A DNA stretch of 64,000 nucleotides. It comes from Allochromatium humboldtianum (GTDB lineage Bacteria > Pseudomonadota > Gammaproteobacteria > Chromatiales > Chromatiaceae). Shown here in pieces: positions 47,481 through 56,320 of the stretch. Both the position numbers and the translations under genes were made by a program. The stretch is taken from positions 1-64,000 of the forward strand of contig NZ_JABZEO010000005.1 in NCBI RefSeq assembly GCF_013385175.1, given 5' to 3'. Below the pieces are notes generated by a model, which saw only the letters and a list, made by a program, of their open reading frames with translations, was not told where the DNA came from and did no database searches. Positions within the stretch are counted from its first letter, which is position 1; every line of letters begins with the position of its first letter.

Positions 47481-49778
47481 ATGGCCGATTCGCCCTTCCA
47501 TCTCTTCGGCATCCGCCACCATGGTCCGGGCTGCGCGTGCAGTCTGCTCCAGGCGCTGGAGGCCCTGAACCCCGATTGCATCCTGGTGGAGGGGCCGCCC
47601 GAGGGACAGGCGCTGCTGGAATGGCTGCGCGATCCGGAACTGGTGCCGCCGGTCGCCCTGCTCGTCTACGATCCCAAGGACGCGCGCGAGGCGGTCTTCT
47701 ATCCCTTCGCCGAGTTCTCGCCGGAATGGCAGGCGCTGCGCTTCGGACTCGAACGCGGTCTGCCGACCCGTTTCTTCGATCTGCCGGTCGCCCACCGGCT
47801 CGCGCTCGACGCCTCAAGCGAACCGCTGGTCGAAGACCTCGAAGCCTCCGAAACCGCTGCCGAAGATCCCGAAGAACCCTCCGAGGCCGGCACCGAAGAT
47901 CCAGACAACGAACAGCGACGCGACGACCCGCTCGACTGGCTCGGCCGCGCTGCCGGCTACAGCGATGGCGAGTCCTGGTGGAATCACCTGGTCGAGGAAC
48001 GCGGCGACGGTCTGCACCTGTTCGCGGCCATCCGCGAGGCCATGACCCTGGTGCGCGAAGAATCGGGTGATGATCACTGGACGGCACACCGGCGCGAGCA
48101 CGAGGCCCGACGCGAGGCGCACATGCGCAAGCTGATGCGTCAGGCGCGCAAGGAGGGTTTCGAGCGCATCGCCGTGGTCTGCGGGGCCTGGCACGTCCCG
48201 GCCCTGGCCGAGCTGCCGAGCGCGACCGCCGACAACGCGCTCCTCAAGTCGCTGCCCAAGCGTGCGGTCGAGGCGACCTGGGTGCCCTGGTCCTATCCGC
48301 ATCTGAGTACCGCCAGCGGCTATGGCGCTGGCATCGCTTCCCCCGGCTGGTACGAACACCTCTGGCACAGCGCCCCGGAGCGACGGGCCATCGGCTGGGT
48401 CGCCCAGGCTGCGCAGTTGCTGCGCGCCGAGGATCTCGATTGCTCATCGGCCCATCTGATCGAGGCCGTGCGGCTGGCCGATGCGCTGGCGGCCATGCGC
48501 GAGCGTCCTCAGCCCGGTCTCGACGAACTCGACGAGGCGTTGCGCACGGTCGTCTGCCAGGGCGAGGAGGCGCCGCTGCGGCTCATCCATCGCGCGCTCG
48601 TCATCGGCGAGCGGCAGGGGCGCATCCCGGACCAGACGCCGGTCGTGCCCCTGCAACGTGACATCACCGAGCGCCAGCGCGCGGTGCGCCTGAAACCGGA
48701 GGCGAGCCGCAAGACGCTCGATCTCGACCTGCGCAAACCCACGGATCTGGCGCGCAGTCACCTGCTGCACCGTCTGTCGCTGCTCGGGATCGACTGGGGC
48801 GAAGTGCAGCGCACCGGGCGCTCGGTCAAGGGCACCTTCCACGAGGTCTGGACGCTGCAATGGGAGCCGCGGCACGCGCTGGCCATCATCAAGGCCGGCC
48901 GCTGGGGCAACAGCGTCGAGGAAGCCGCCACCCGCCGCGTCATCGATGCCGCTGAACACGCCGACACACTGCCGGCCCTCTGCGAACTGGTCGATCGTCT
49001 GCTGCTCGCCGATCTGCAAGCGGCCATCGTGCCGGTAACGCGCCGTCTGGAGGATCAGGCCGCCGTCGCCGGCGACGTGCCCCAGATGCTGGGTGCCATT
49101 CCGCCGCTGACCTCGATCCTGCGCTACGGCAACGTGCGCCAGACCGACAGCGGTCTGGTGGCTCATGTCCTCGCCGGGCTGGTGCCGCGCGCCGCGCTCG
49201 CGCTGCCCGGCGCCTGCACGGCGCTCGACGACGAGGCCGCCGGCGCCATGCGTGCGGCCATCCAGGGCGCCGACCGCCCGCTGCGTCTGCTTCAGGACGC
49301 GGAGTTCGAGCAGGCGTGGTCGCAGGCGCTGATGAGTCTCGCCGAGAGTGCGACCTGTCATGCCCTGATCGGCGGTCTGGCCGCGCGCCTGCTGTTCGAT
49401 GCCCAGCAGGCGGATCTGGAGACGACCGCGCGCCGTCTGTCGCTGGCTTTGTCGCTCGCCAATGATCCGGCGCCGGCCGCCGCCTGGCTCGAAGGTTTCC
49501 TCAACCAGAGCGCCCTGGTGCTGCTGCACGACCCGAGCCTCTGGGCACTGGTCGACGACTGGGTCGCCGGCTTGAGCGAAGAGCATTTCGTGCGCGTGCT
49601 GCCCCTGGTGCGACGCGCTTTCTCGGCCTTCGCGCCGGCCGAGCGCCGTCAGCTCGGTGAACGCGCCCGACGTCCGGCGAGCGTCGCGCCCCTGGCCATG
49701 GCGGACACGGCCATCGATCTGGCACGCGCCGAGCGGCCCATCCCGCTGCTGCAACGTCTCCTGGGACTCGCACCATGA
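47481..49778 (+). CDS. DUF5682 family protein (TraB/TIKI-like fold suspected)
   Basis: 765 residues, soluble. The N-terminal FGIRHHGPGCACSLLQAL with His13-His14, followed by Glu37 in DCILVEGPPEG and later His238 in VVCGAWHVPAL, resembles the GxxH / E-P / GxGH pattern of TraB/PrgY/EreA-type putative hydrolases; this link is my inference. An acidic low-complexity linker lies at about 115-152. The C-terminal half (about 330-765) is Ala/Leu-rich and helical. It sits between MoxR and VWA genes and overlaps the VWA gene by 4 bp. It is the largest and most likely catalytic member of the cluster. Confidence 0.82.
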   Translation: MADSPFHLFGIRHHGPGCACSLLQALEALNPDCILVEGPPEGQALLEWLRDPELVPPVALLVYDPKDAREAVFYPFAEFSPEWQALRFGLERGLPTRFFDLPVAHRLALDASSEPLVEDLEASETAAEDPEEPSEAGTEDPDNEQRRDDPLDWLGRAAGYSDGESWWNHLVEERGDGLHLFAAIREAMTLVREESGDDHWTAHRREHEARREAHMRKLMRQARKEGFERIAVVCGAWHVPALAELPSATADNALLKSLPKRAVEATWVPWSYPHLSTASGYGAGIASPGWYEHLWHSAPERRAIGWVAQAAQLLRAEDLDCSSAHLIEAVRLADALAAMRERPQPGLDELDEALRTVVCQGEEAPLRLIHRALVIGERQGRIPDQTPVVPLQRDITERQRAVRLKPEASRKTLDLDLRKPTDLARSHLLHRLSLLGIDWGEVQRTGRSVKGTFHEVWTLQWEPRHALAIIKAGRWGNSVEEAATRRVIDAAEHADTLPALCELVDRLLLADLQAAIVPVTRRLEDQAAVAGDVPQMLGAIPPLTSILRYGNVRQTDSGLVAHVLAGLVPRAALALPGACTALDDEAAGAMRAAIQGADRPLRLLQDAEFEQAWSQALMSLAESATCHALIGGLAARLLFDAQQADLETTARRLSLALSLANDPAPAAAWLEGFLNQSALVLLHDPSLWALVDDWVAGLSEEHFVRVLPLVRRAFSAFAPAERRQLGERARRPASVAPLAMADTAIDLARAERPIPLLQRLLGLAP

Positions 49779-50971
49779 CCGATTCGACCAACCCGACGCC
49801 CCCGAGCGACCCCGATCAGACCCGACTCCGGCGCTGGCGTCTCATCCTGGGCGAGCCGGCCGAGGCCGGTTGCGGATATGCGCTCTCGGGTCTGGACGCC
49901 CAGATCGACGCCGCGCTCGGCGCGCTCTACGATCCGGACGGTCCGGGCGGACTGCGCGGCGGCAGCGGCGCCTCCTCGCCGCGGGTCGTGCGCTGGCTCG
50001 GCGACATCCGCCGCTATTTCCCCGGCCCCCTGGTGCAGGTGATGCAGCGAGACGCCTTCGAGCGGCTGGATCTCAAGTCGATGCTGCTGCAACCCGAGCT
50101 GCTGGAAGCGGTGCAGCCGGACGTGCATCTGGTGGCCACGCTCATGGCCCTGCGCGGCATCCTCCCGGCCCAGACCCGCGACACCGCGCGCAGCGTCGTC
50201 GCCCGGGTGGTCGCCGCGCTCATGGCGCGGCTGGACGAACCGATGCGTGCGGCGGTCAGCGGTGCGCTCAACCGCGCCGAGCGCAACCGCCGTCCGCGTC
50301 ATGCCGAGATCGACTGGAACCGCACCATCCGCGCCAACCTGCGCCACTGGCAGGCCGACTATCAGACCCTGGTTCCGGAGCAGCTCATCGGCTATGGCCG
50401 CAAGGCGCGACGCACCCAGCGCGAGGTCGTGCTCTGCATCGACCAGAGCGGCTCCATGGCCAACTCAGTCGTCTATTCGAGCATCTTCGGCGCGGTCATG
50501 GCCTCGCTGCCGGCGGTCAGGACGCATCTGGTGGTGTTCGACACCGCCGTGGTCGATCTCACGGCGGACCTGAGCGACCCGGTCGAGGTGCTGTTCGGCA
50601 TCCAGCTCGGGGGCGGCACCGACATCAACCGTGCGGTCGGCTACTGTCAGGGACTGATCCGCGAACCGCGCAACAGTATCCTGGTGCTGATCTCGGATCT
50701 CTACGAAGGCGGCGTCGAGCGCCAGTTGCTCCAGCGCGCTGCCGAACTCATCCAGTCCGGCGTACAGGTCATCGTGCTGCTGGCCCTGAGCGACGAAGGC
50801 GCACCCTCCTATGACCACCAGCTCGCGGCCAAGCTCGCCGCGCTCGGCGCACCGGCCTTCGCCTGCACACCCGACCAGTTCCCGGAACTCATGGCCGCCG
50901 CGATCCGGCGCGAGGACGTGGCGCTGTGGGCCGCGAAGCAGGGGCTGGTCACAGCGCGGGCGCAGACCTGA
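49775..50971 (+). CDS. VWA-domain protein (CoxE-like partner of MoxR)
   Basis: 398 residues. A C-terminal von Willebrand A domain has an intact MIDAS: Asp223-x-Ser225-x-Ser227 (CIDQSGSMANS), the Thr of QLGGGTDINRAV and the Asp of LISDLYEGG. The N-terminal helical part includes RWLGDIRRYFPGPLVQVMQRDAFERL. VWA proteins of this type bind metal-dependent partners and are remodelled by MoxR ATPases. Last gene of the five-gene run; its ATG overlaps the DUF5682 stop by 4 bp. Converges with the DUF2202 gene. Confidence 0.92.
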   Translation: MTDSTNPTPPSDPDQTRLRRWRLILGEPAEAGCGYALSGLDAQIDAALGALYDPDGPGGLRGGSGASSPRVVRWLGDIRRYFPGPLVQVMQRDAFERLDLKSMLLQPELLEAVQPDVHLVATLMALRGILPAQTRDTARSVVARVVAALMARLDEPMRAAVSGALNRAERNRRPRHAEIDWNRTIRANLRHWQADYQTLVPEQLIGYGRKARRTQREVVLCIDQSGSMANSVVYSSIFGAVMASLPAVRTHLVVFDTAVVDLTADLSDPVEVLFGIQLGGGTDINRAVGYCQGLIREPRNSILVLISDLYEGGVERQLLQRAAELIQSGVQVIVLLALSDEGAPSYDHQLAAKLAALGAPAFACTPDQFPELMAAAIRREDVALWAAKQGLVTARAQT

Positions 50972-50988
50972 GGCACGAGCAGGTTCGT

Positions 50989-51654
50989 CTATCTGCCGTT
51001 CTTACCCTCACGGCGCCGGCCCTGGCCGCCGCGCTCCATGGGCGTGTCGACGATGGCGTCGACCGTGTCCTGGTCGAGTTCCTGGGCTTCATAGGTCACG
51101 CCCTGACGTTCGATCTCGGCGACGAAGGCACGCAGATGATTGCGCGAGCCGCGTTGCAGATTGGAGTAGAGCGTCTGCAAATCCGTGTTGTCGGTCTCGG
51201 TGATCGCGGCCTCGAGATCGGCGATGTCAACCTCCTCGATCAGGGCGCCGACGCGCAGCGCGTCCATATAAGAAGACTCGCCGCGTTCCATCAGCTCGGC
51301 ATACAGTGCCTGCAAGGCAGGATCGGCATAGACACCTGACTGAGTCGTATCGGATGGATCGGGCAGTGCATAACGGTCCATTGCATTCTTGACGCTGTCC
51401 ATGTGCGTCTGCTCGGACTGGGCGATGTTGTCGAACAGCAGCGCTTGCCAGACGATGCCCATCTCGACATAGACATCACGGGCCAGGCGCTCCTCCTCAC
51501 GCATGAACAGCAGGGTCGCCTCCTCGGCGTCGTCCAATTCGGTGAGGACGGGTGACGGGTCGACTTGACGCCCGTTGGGTCCGGCGCTCAATGTGGGCGC
51601 GGCCGCGAGGATCAGGCTGAAGGCCAGGGGAATCAAGGTGTATTTCGGATGCAT
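50989..51654 (-). CDS. Secreted ferritin-like DUF2202 protein
   Basis: 221 residues. A signal peptide ends near LSAGP (about 24). The ferritin-like helical domain carries the DUF2202 marks LLFMREEERLARDVYVEM (Glu-Glu metal ligands), NIAQSEQTHMDSVKNAM and GALIEEVDIADLEAAITETDNTDLQTLYSNLQRGSRNHLRAF. The C-terminal tail is basic (GGQGRRREGKNGR). It probably binds iron or another metal in the periplasm; function not established. It diverges from the barrel-protein operon by 102 bp. Confidence 0.9.
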   Translation of the reverse strand: MHPKYTLIPLAFSLILAAAPTLSAGPNGRQVDPSPVLTELDDAEEATLLFMREEERLARDVYVEMGIVWQALLFDNIAQSEQTHMDSVKNAMDRYALPDPSDTTQSGVYADPALQALYAELMERGESSYMDALRVGALIEEVDIADLEAAITETDNTDLQTLYSNLQRGSRNHLRAFVAEIERQGVTYEAQELDQDTVDAIVDTPMERGGQGRRREGKNGR

Positions 51655-51756
51655 GGACTGGCTCCTTTTTCGCTCGGGTTTCGACGAGAGTGTCGTGATC
51701 GTGGTAGAGCACAGGACATGCCATGCTTCAAGCCTTTGATTTAGATTGTTTTTATA

Positions 51757-52809
51757 ATGCAGACCCAGAATTCTGACTCGACGAAGCGCGTTTCGACTCG
51801 ACAGAAATGTCGAGCCGTCCGGGGTTCGAGACCGTTCGCGTATGCCCTCGGCGCCCTCTCTCTGCTGCTGACGAGCACAGGACTGGGTGCGGCGGACGAT
51901 CTCCAGTTGGATGCTTCGATCGCGCTGGGCTTCGACTCCAATCCGGCACAGACGCGCACCGGGCCGGACCTGGCCTTTACACGCTATGCCGTCGAGGCAT
52001 CGCGTTCCTGGTCAGCGAACGCCGGCCAAGCCTTCAGTCTGGGCGGCGGCGGCTGGTATCGCGATTACGAGGCCGCCAACGATGCCTATCGCCTCAACTT
52101 ACTCAGTGAATGGTCGCGCGAGAGCGCTTCAGGGCTAGGACTGTGGCGACTCAATCTGGCCGGCAGCGCTTACCGCGATGCCTTGGTACCTGCCGACGAG
52201 CGTGATGAGGCGGGCGTTGGAGCGCGTTACGATCACCTGATCTCCGCGCGCTACACCCTTGGACTGAGCGTCGATGTCCGTCAGCTCGACTATCTTCACC
52301 CCGCGCTGCCCTGGGCAGGTCGTCCGGGAGGGGCGTCGAACTCGGGTTCGAAGCATGGCGAAACCGGCCGCAACCGTAGCAGCCAGATGGCACGGCATCG
52401 CGACGACACACGCCTCGAACTCGGCCTGGATCTGACACGCCATTGGTCACCGGACCTCTCGACCCGGTTTGCACTGGCGTATGCGGAGAACGACTCCAGT
52501 GTTCATCTCGAAAGTTATCGTCGTCCGGGCTTGAGCGGATCACTGCGACTGGAGCCATCCGAGGACTGGCAGGTGGAAGCCGCCGTGAGTGGATCGCTCA
52601 CCCTTTATACAAAGACACCCAGTCATCGCGAACGCGAGGATCGCCAATTCGGCCTGAGTCTGGCCCTGCGTCGCCGGTTCGCCGCGCCGCCCGGCGATGG
52701 CGCCGAGTGGCAGTGCCGGCTCACATGGCTCGACAGTGATTCGACGCTGGCCGACTATTCCTTCCAACAATGGGTGACAGAGTGTGGCCTCTCCTGGTCG
52801 TTACGCTGA
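51757..52809 (+). CDS. Predicted outer-membrane beta-barrel protein
   Basis: 350 residues. The N-terminus has an unusually long basic leader (about 27 residues) before the hydrophobic signal segment YALGALSLLLTSTGLGAAD. The rest shows alternating hydrophobic strands with aromatic ends (LQLDASIALGFDSNP, FSLGGGGWYRDYEAAND, YTLGLSVDVRQLDYLHP) and ends in LSWSLR. The first strand motif GFDSNP is common in surface-located beta-barrel proteins of alginate/TPR-operon type. A glycine/serine-rich loop lies near 190-210. First gene of an operon with a small secreted protein and a two-component system, which it may serve as a signal receptor. Confidence 0.75.
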   Translation: MQTQNSDSTKRVSTRQKCRAVRGSRPFAYALGALSLLLTSTGLGAADDLQLDASIALGFDSNPAQTRTGPDLAFTRYAVEASRSWSANAGQAFSLGGGGWYRDYEAANDAYRLNLLSEWSRESASGLGLWRLNLAGSAYRDALVPADERDEAGVGARYDHLISARYTLGLSVDVRQLDYLHPALPWAGRPGGASNSGSKHGETGRNRSSQMARHRDDTRLELGLDLTRHWSPDLSTRFALAYAENDSSVHLESYRRPGLSGSLRLEPSEDWQVEAAVSGSLTLYTKTPSHREREDRQFGLSLALRRRFAAPPGDGAEWQCRLTWLDSDSTLADYSFQQWVTECGLSWSLR

Positions 52810-53203
52810 TCGATTTCGCCGCCGCCTGGGTCGGGCGATCTTGGTGATGGCGGTGCTGGCATCCAGCCCGGTCGACGCGCAGGAGCCACGGCTGGCGCGC
52901 GTGCTGGCGATCGCACCTGGGGGCGTCACCCTGAGTCTCGAACCGTCGGCCGGGAATGCGTCCGAGACCCTGGTCGTGCCACTCGCGGAAGGTGATCAGC
53001 CCTCGGGAATCCGCGTCGGTGGCTTGGTCCGTCTCTGGCCCGGCCCCGAAGGCATGCGCAACAGCTCCCTGGCGGGAGCGCGACTCGACGTGCTCGGCGG
53101 CGCCTCGGGCTTGCAGGATCGCACCGGGGTACGGGCGCGTCTGATGCAGGGATCGCGATCGGGCGCGGGCGGCGGTTCCGGCGGAGGACGCGGTGGACGC
53201 TGA
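52784..53203 (+). CDS. Small secreted protein with Gly/Arg-rich tail
   Basis: 139 residues, GTG start overlapping the barrel gene by 26 bp. The signal sequence ILVMAVLASSPVDAQ ends near residue 33. The central part (RVLAIAPGGVTLSLEPS, IRVGGLVRLWPGPEGMRNSSL) is beta-rich, and the C-terminal tail is low-complexity Gly/Ser/Arg. It overlaps the kinase gene downstream by 11 bp. No family recognised; the operon suggests a periplasmic accessory of the sensor kinase. Confidence 0.7.
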   Translation: MASPGRYADRFRRRLGRAILVMAVLASSPVDAQEPRLARVLAIAPGGVTLSLEPSAGNASETLVVPLAEGDQPSGIRVGGLVRLWPGPEGMRNSSLAGARLDVLGGASGLQDRTGVRARLMQGSRSGAGGGSGGGRGGR

Positions 53204-54773
53204 ACCGACGCGCGAGCGCGAGCGCGAGCGGCTCCCGCCCCCCTGGCTGGGACATCTGCTGGTCTTCGGCCTGCTCTTCGCACTGGTGCTCGGCTGGTTC
53301 TTCTGGCAGACCCGTCAGGCGCAGCATCTGTTTGAGGCCGACGCGGGCGAACACGCACGGCTGCTGGCCGATGCCGTGACCCTGCATGCACGCGGCGCGC
53401 TCCTGGCCGAGGAACTGATCGAGGCACTCCTGACGCGCGTGCTCGGCAACTCGGCGCGTTTCGTCGATTATCTCGATGGCGTGGCGCCCTTCGCGGACGA
53501 GGAACTCGCCGCCTTCGCCGCCGAGGCCGGCCTGGCGGTCATCCGCATCCAGCGCGCCGACATCCAAGTCCAGGGACCGCGTGACTGGGACGCCGGACGC
53601 GAACTGAGCTGCGAAACTCTGGAACGTCTGGTGCGTCTGCCTGAACCACATGTCATCCTCTTCGGCGTTGCGAGAAGCCAGGGCGATGGATGTGTGCTCG
53701 TCGGTCTCGACAGCGGTCGGACCCAAGCCCTGGAGGAGGCCATCCGCCTCACCCGAGCGCTCGACGCCATCGCCGCCCTGCCCGGTGTGCGTGCGGTTCG
53801 GCTCGATGGCGCGGCCCGTCTCGCCTCGGTCACGCCGATGCCGACCGAACTGCCGCGTATCCAGATCCGGCAAGCGGCGGACGGCACGCTCGTGGCCGAA
53901 GCCAACGCCTCGGTCTCTGGTGCCGGCCTGCATCTGGAACTGGATGCCGGTCCGCTCCAACGGATGCGTGAACGGCTGTGGTGGGAGTTCCTCGGGTTCA
54001 TCCTGGTGCTGGCCGGAGCCGGCGGTGTGGGCGCCTGGATCCTGTATCGTCATCAGCGCGCCCATGAGCGTCAGCGTCTGGACTATGAACGACGCCTGTC
54101 ACGCCAGCGCGAGGAGGCCGGTCTGGGACGCGCCGCCGCCTCCATCGCCCACGAGATCCGCAACCCGCTCAATGCCATGGCGATGGGACTGCAACGCCTG
54201 CACTGGGAGGCCGACGAACTCAGCGACGAGCATCGGCGTCTGCTCGATGTGGTGCAGCAAGCGCTCAAGCGCACCAACGGTACGGTCAGCGGCCTGCTCG
54301 ACTATGCGCGCCCCATTCGCCCCAGGCCGGTGCCGGTCGCGCTCGGGCGGCTGGTCGCCGAACAACTCGAACTCTATGCGGCGGCGTTCAGCGCGGCCGG
54401 CTGGCGGCTCGACACGCGCCTGCAGGACGATGCCTGGACCGCGGCCGATCCCGATCTGCTGCGCCAAGTGCTCGACAATCTGTTGCGCAATGTCATCGAG
54501 ACCGAGACGAACGCGGGCGTGCTGGAGATTCAGGTACGGCGCCAAGCCGACAGCGTCGAACTCAGTCTGACCAATGGCGGCCTGACGATCGCGCCCGACG
54601 AGTTCGAACGTCTGCTCGAACCCTGGTTCACCACCAAGACCCACGGCACGGGCCTGGGACTGGCGATCTCGCGGCGGGTCATCGTGGCGCACGGCGGCAC
54701 GCTCGGTCTCACGGCCCCCCGTCCCGACCATTTGCGCGTCAGCCTCCGGCTGCCCGTTGCTCCACCTGTCTGA
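53193..54773 (+). CDS. Membrane sensor histidine kinase
   Basis: 526 residues, GTG start. TM1 (about 18-37, LLVFGLLFALVLGWFFWQT), a periplasmic sensor of about 220 residues, TM2 (about 266-288, FLGFILVLAGAGGVGAWILYR). The HisKA phospho-acceptor is His320 in SIAHEIRNPLNAM, and the ATPase domain ends in GTGLGLAISRRVIVAHGG. The layout is typical of NtrB/ZraS-type kinases that pair with sigma-54 activators; that regulator follows 19 bp downstream. The signal is unknown; the barrel and small secreted protein upstream are candidates. Confidence 0.95.
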   Translation: MDAEPTRERERERLPPPWLGHLLVFGLLFALVLGWFFWQTRQAQHLFEADAGEHARLLADAVTLHARGALLAEELIEALLTRVLGNSARFVDYLDGVAPFADEELAAFAAEAGLAVIRIQRADIQVQGPRDWDAGRELSCETLERLVRLPEPHVILFGVARSQGDGCVLVGLDSGRTQALEEAIRLTRALDAIAALPGVRAVRLDGAARLASVTPMPTELPRIQIRQAADGTLVAEANASVSGAGLHLELDAGPLQRMRERLWWEFLGFILVLAGAGGVGAWILYRHQRAHERQRLDYERRLSRQREEAGLGRAAASIAHEIRNPLNAMAMGLQRLHWEADELSDEHRRLLDVVQQALKRTNGTVSGLLDYARPIRPRPVPVALGRLVAEQLELYAAAFSAAGWRLDTRLQDDAWTAADPDLLRQVLDNLLRNVIETETNAGVLEIQVRRQADSVELSLTNGGLTIAPDEFERLLEPWFTTKTHGTGLGLAISRRVIVAHGGTLGLTAPRPDHLRVSLRLPVAPPV

Positions 54774-54792
54774 GAGGTAGACCACGCCCACC

Positions 54793-56127
54793 ATGAAGAT
54801 CCTGATCGCCGACGATGATTCCATGCAGCGCGAACTGCTGGCCGGTTTCCTGCGCAAACGCGGGCACGCGGTGTTCGAAGCGGCCGATGGGACACAGGCC
54901 CTGACCGTCTTCGCGCGCGAGCCGATCCAATTGGCCCTGCTCGACCATCGCATGCCCGGACTGACGGGTGACGAGGTGCTGGCGCGACTGCAGGCGATCA
55001 ATCCGCTGGTACGCGCCATCCTCATCACCGCCTATGGCGCGGTTGAGACGGCGGTGCGGGTGATGAAGCTGGGCGCCGACGATTTTCTGGAGAAGCCGGT
55101 CGATCTGAGCCAGTTGATCGACAAGATCGAGCGGCTGGAACAGGAGCTGGCCATCGCCGAGGATGTGGTCGAGGTGACTGAGACATTGACCGAGACGTCC
55201 TGGCCGATCGCGATCATCGGCTCCAGCCCGGCGATGCGCGAAACGTTGTCAATGGCGCGCCGACTCGCCGACAGCCCCTGGAGCGTGCTGATCCAGGGCG
55301 AGACCGGCACCGGCAAAGAACTCTTCGCCCGTCTGATCCATCAGCTCAGCCCCCGGAGCGAGTCGCCCTTCGTCGCGCTCAACTGCGCGGCCATCCCGGA
55401 CACTCTGTTCGAGAGCGAACTCTTCGGCCACGAGAAAGGCGCCTTCACCGGAGCCGATCGCGCACATCGCGGCTGTTTCGAGCGCGCCAACGGCGGTACG
55501 CTCTTTCTCGACGAGGTCGGCGAGTTGAGTCCGCCCCTGCAATCGAAGCTGCTGCGTGCGCTCCAGGAAAAGCGCATCAACCGTGTCGGCAGCGAGCGTG
55601 ACATCAGTGTGGATACGCGGGTGCTGGCCGCCACCAATCGCGATTTGCGCACACTCAGTGCCGGCGGTGAGTTTCGCGAGGATCTCTACTTCCGGCTCAA
55701 GGTACTCGACATCAAGCTGCCGCCGTTGCGCCAGCGTCGCGAGGACATCCCAGCGCTCATCGAGCACTTCGTCGCACGCGATGCCCCGCGTGCCATCCAG
55801 CTCGCGCCCGAGACGCTCGATGTGCTGATGCGCTACGACTATCCGGGCAACGTGCGCGAACTCGAACACATCATCCAGCGGAGCCTGACGCTGGCGCGTG
55901 GTTCCGTCCTGCGTCCGCGCGACCTGCCCGAGGAGGTCATGCGCAACCAGGGAGCGGACGCGGGACAATTGCGTGAGCGGCTCGATGCCATGGAACGCGC
56001 CCTGCTCGTCGAGGCGCTCGAACACAGCGACTGGGTCCAGACTCAGGCCGCCGAGCGACTCGGCATCAGCGAGCGAGTGCTGCGCTACAAGATGGGCAAG
56101 TACGACATTCGCCGCGCGTGGAACTAA
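54793..56127 (+). CDS. Sigma-54-dependent response regulator (NtrC family)
   Basis: 444 residues. Receiver domain (1-120) with phospho-acceptor Asp51 in LLDHRMPG. AAA+ domain (about 145-375) with Walker A GETGTGKE and the sigma-54-contacting GAFTGAD loop intact. A FIS-type helix-turn-helix (about 400-442, TQAAERLGISERVLRYKM) ends the protein. It activates sigma-54 RNA polymerase promoters when phosphorylated by the upstream kinase. Targets are not evident; no clear -24/-12 element was seen immediately downstream. Confidence 0.97.
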   Translation: MKILIADDDSMQRELLAGFLRKRGHAVFEAADGTQALTVFAREPIQLALLDHRMPGLTGDEVLARLQAINPLVRAILITAYGAVETAVRVMKLGADDFLEKPVDLSQLIDKIERLEQELAIAEDVVEVTETLTETSWPIAIIGSSPAMRETLSMARRLADSPWSVLIQGETGTGKELFARLIHQLSPRSESPFVALNCAAIPDTLFESELFGHEKGAFTGADRAHRGCFERANGGTLFLDEVGELSPPLQSKLLRALQEKRINRVGSERDISVDTRVLAATNRDLRTLSAGGEFREDLYFRLKVLDIKLPPLRQRREDIPALIEHFVARDAPRAIQLAPETLDVLMRYDYPGNVRELEHIIQRSLTLARGSVLRPRDLPEEVMRNQGADAGQLRERLDAMERALLVEALEHSDWVQTQAAERLGISERVLRYKMGKYDIRRAWN

Positions 56128-56170
56128 CTGGGGCGCGCTTGGGGTCGGCATTGTTCTTCGGTCGCACCGT

Positions 56171-56212
56171 TTGACCCATATCAAGGGTGAGGTGCGCGCG
56201 CGGATCTAATCT
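56171..56212 (+). promoter_or_regulatory. FNR-type site and -10 box before the DsrC-like gene
   Basis: TTGACCCATATCAA (56171-56184) differs by one base from the FNR/Anr consensus TTGAT-N4-ATCAA. Its centre (56177.5) lies 41.5 bp before a start point near 56219, and TAATCT at 56207-56212 occupies the -10 position. This is the geometry of a class II FNR-activated promoter, implying expression without oxygen. The coding start is about 100 bp further on. Confidence 0.5.
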
Positions 56213-56320
56213 ATACGCATCAACCAAACAGGCTGACGGTCGCACTCTTGGACCCATGCGCCCGTGTTGCTGAAGGCCAGATCGGATGGTCGTCCGGGCT
56301 GACCTGATTCGGAGGACGAA

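Noticed and set aside
51753-51758. TATAAT as the promoter of the barrel-protein operon
   Set aside because: It overlaps the only ATG that gives a complete signal peptide, and no -35 box is at a suitable distance; either this hexamer is chance or the start is mis-chosen, so it is not listed.
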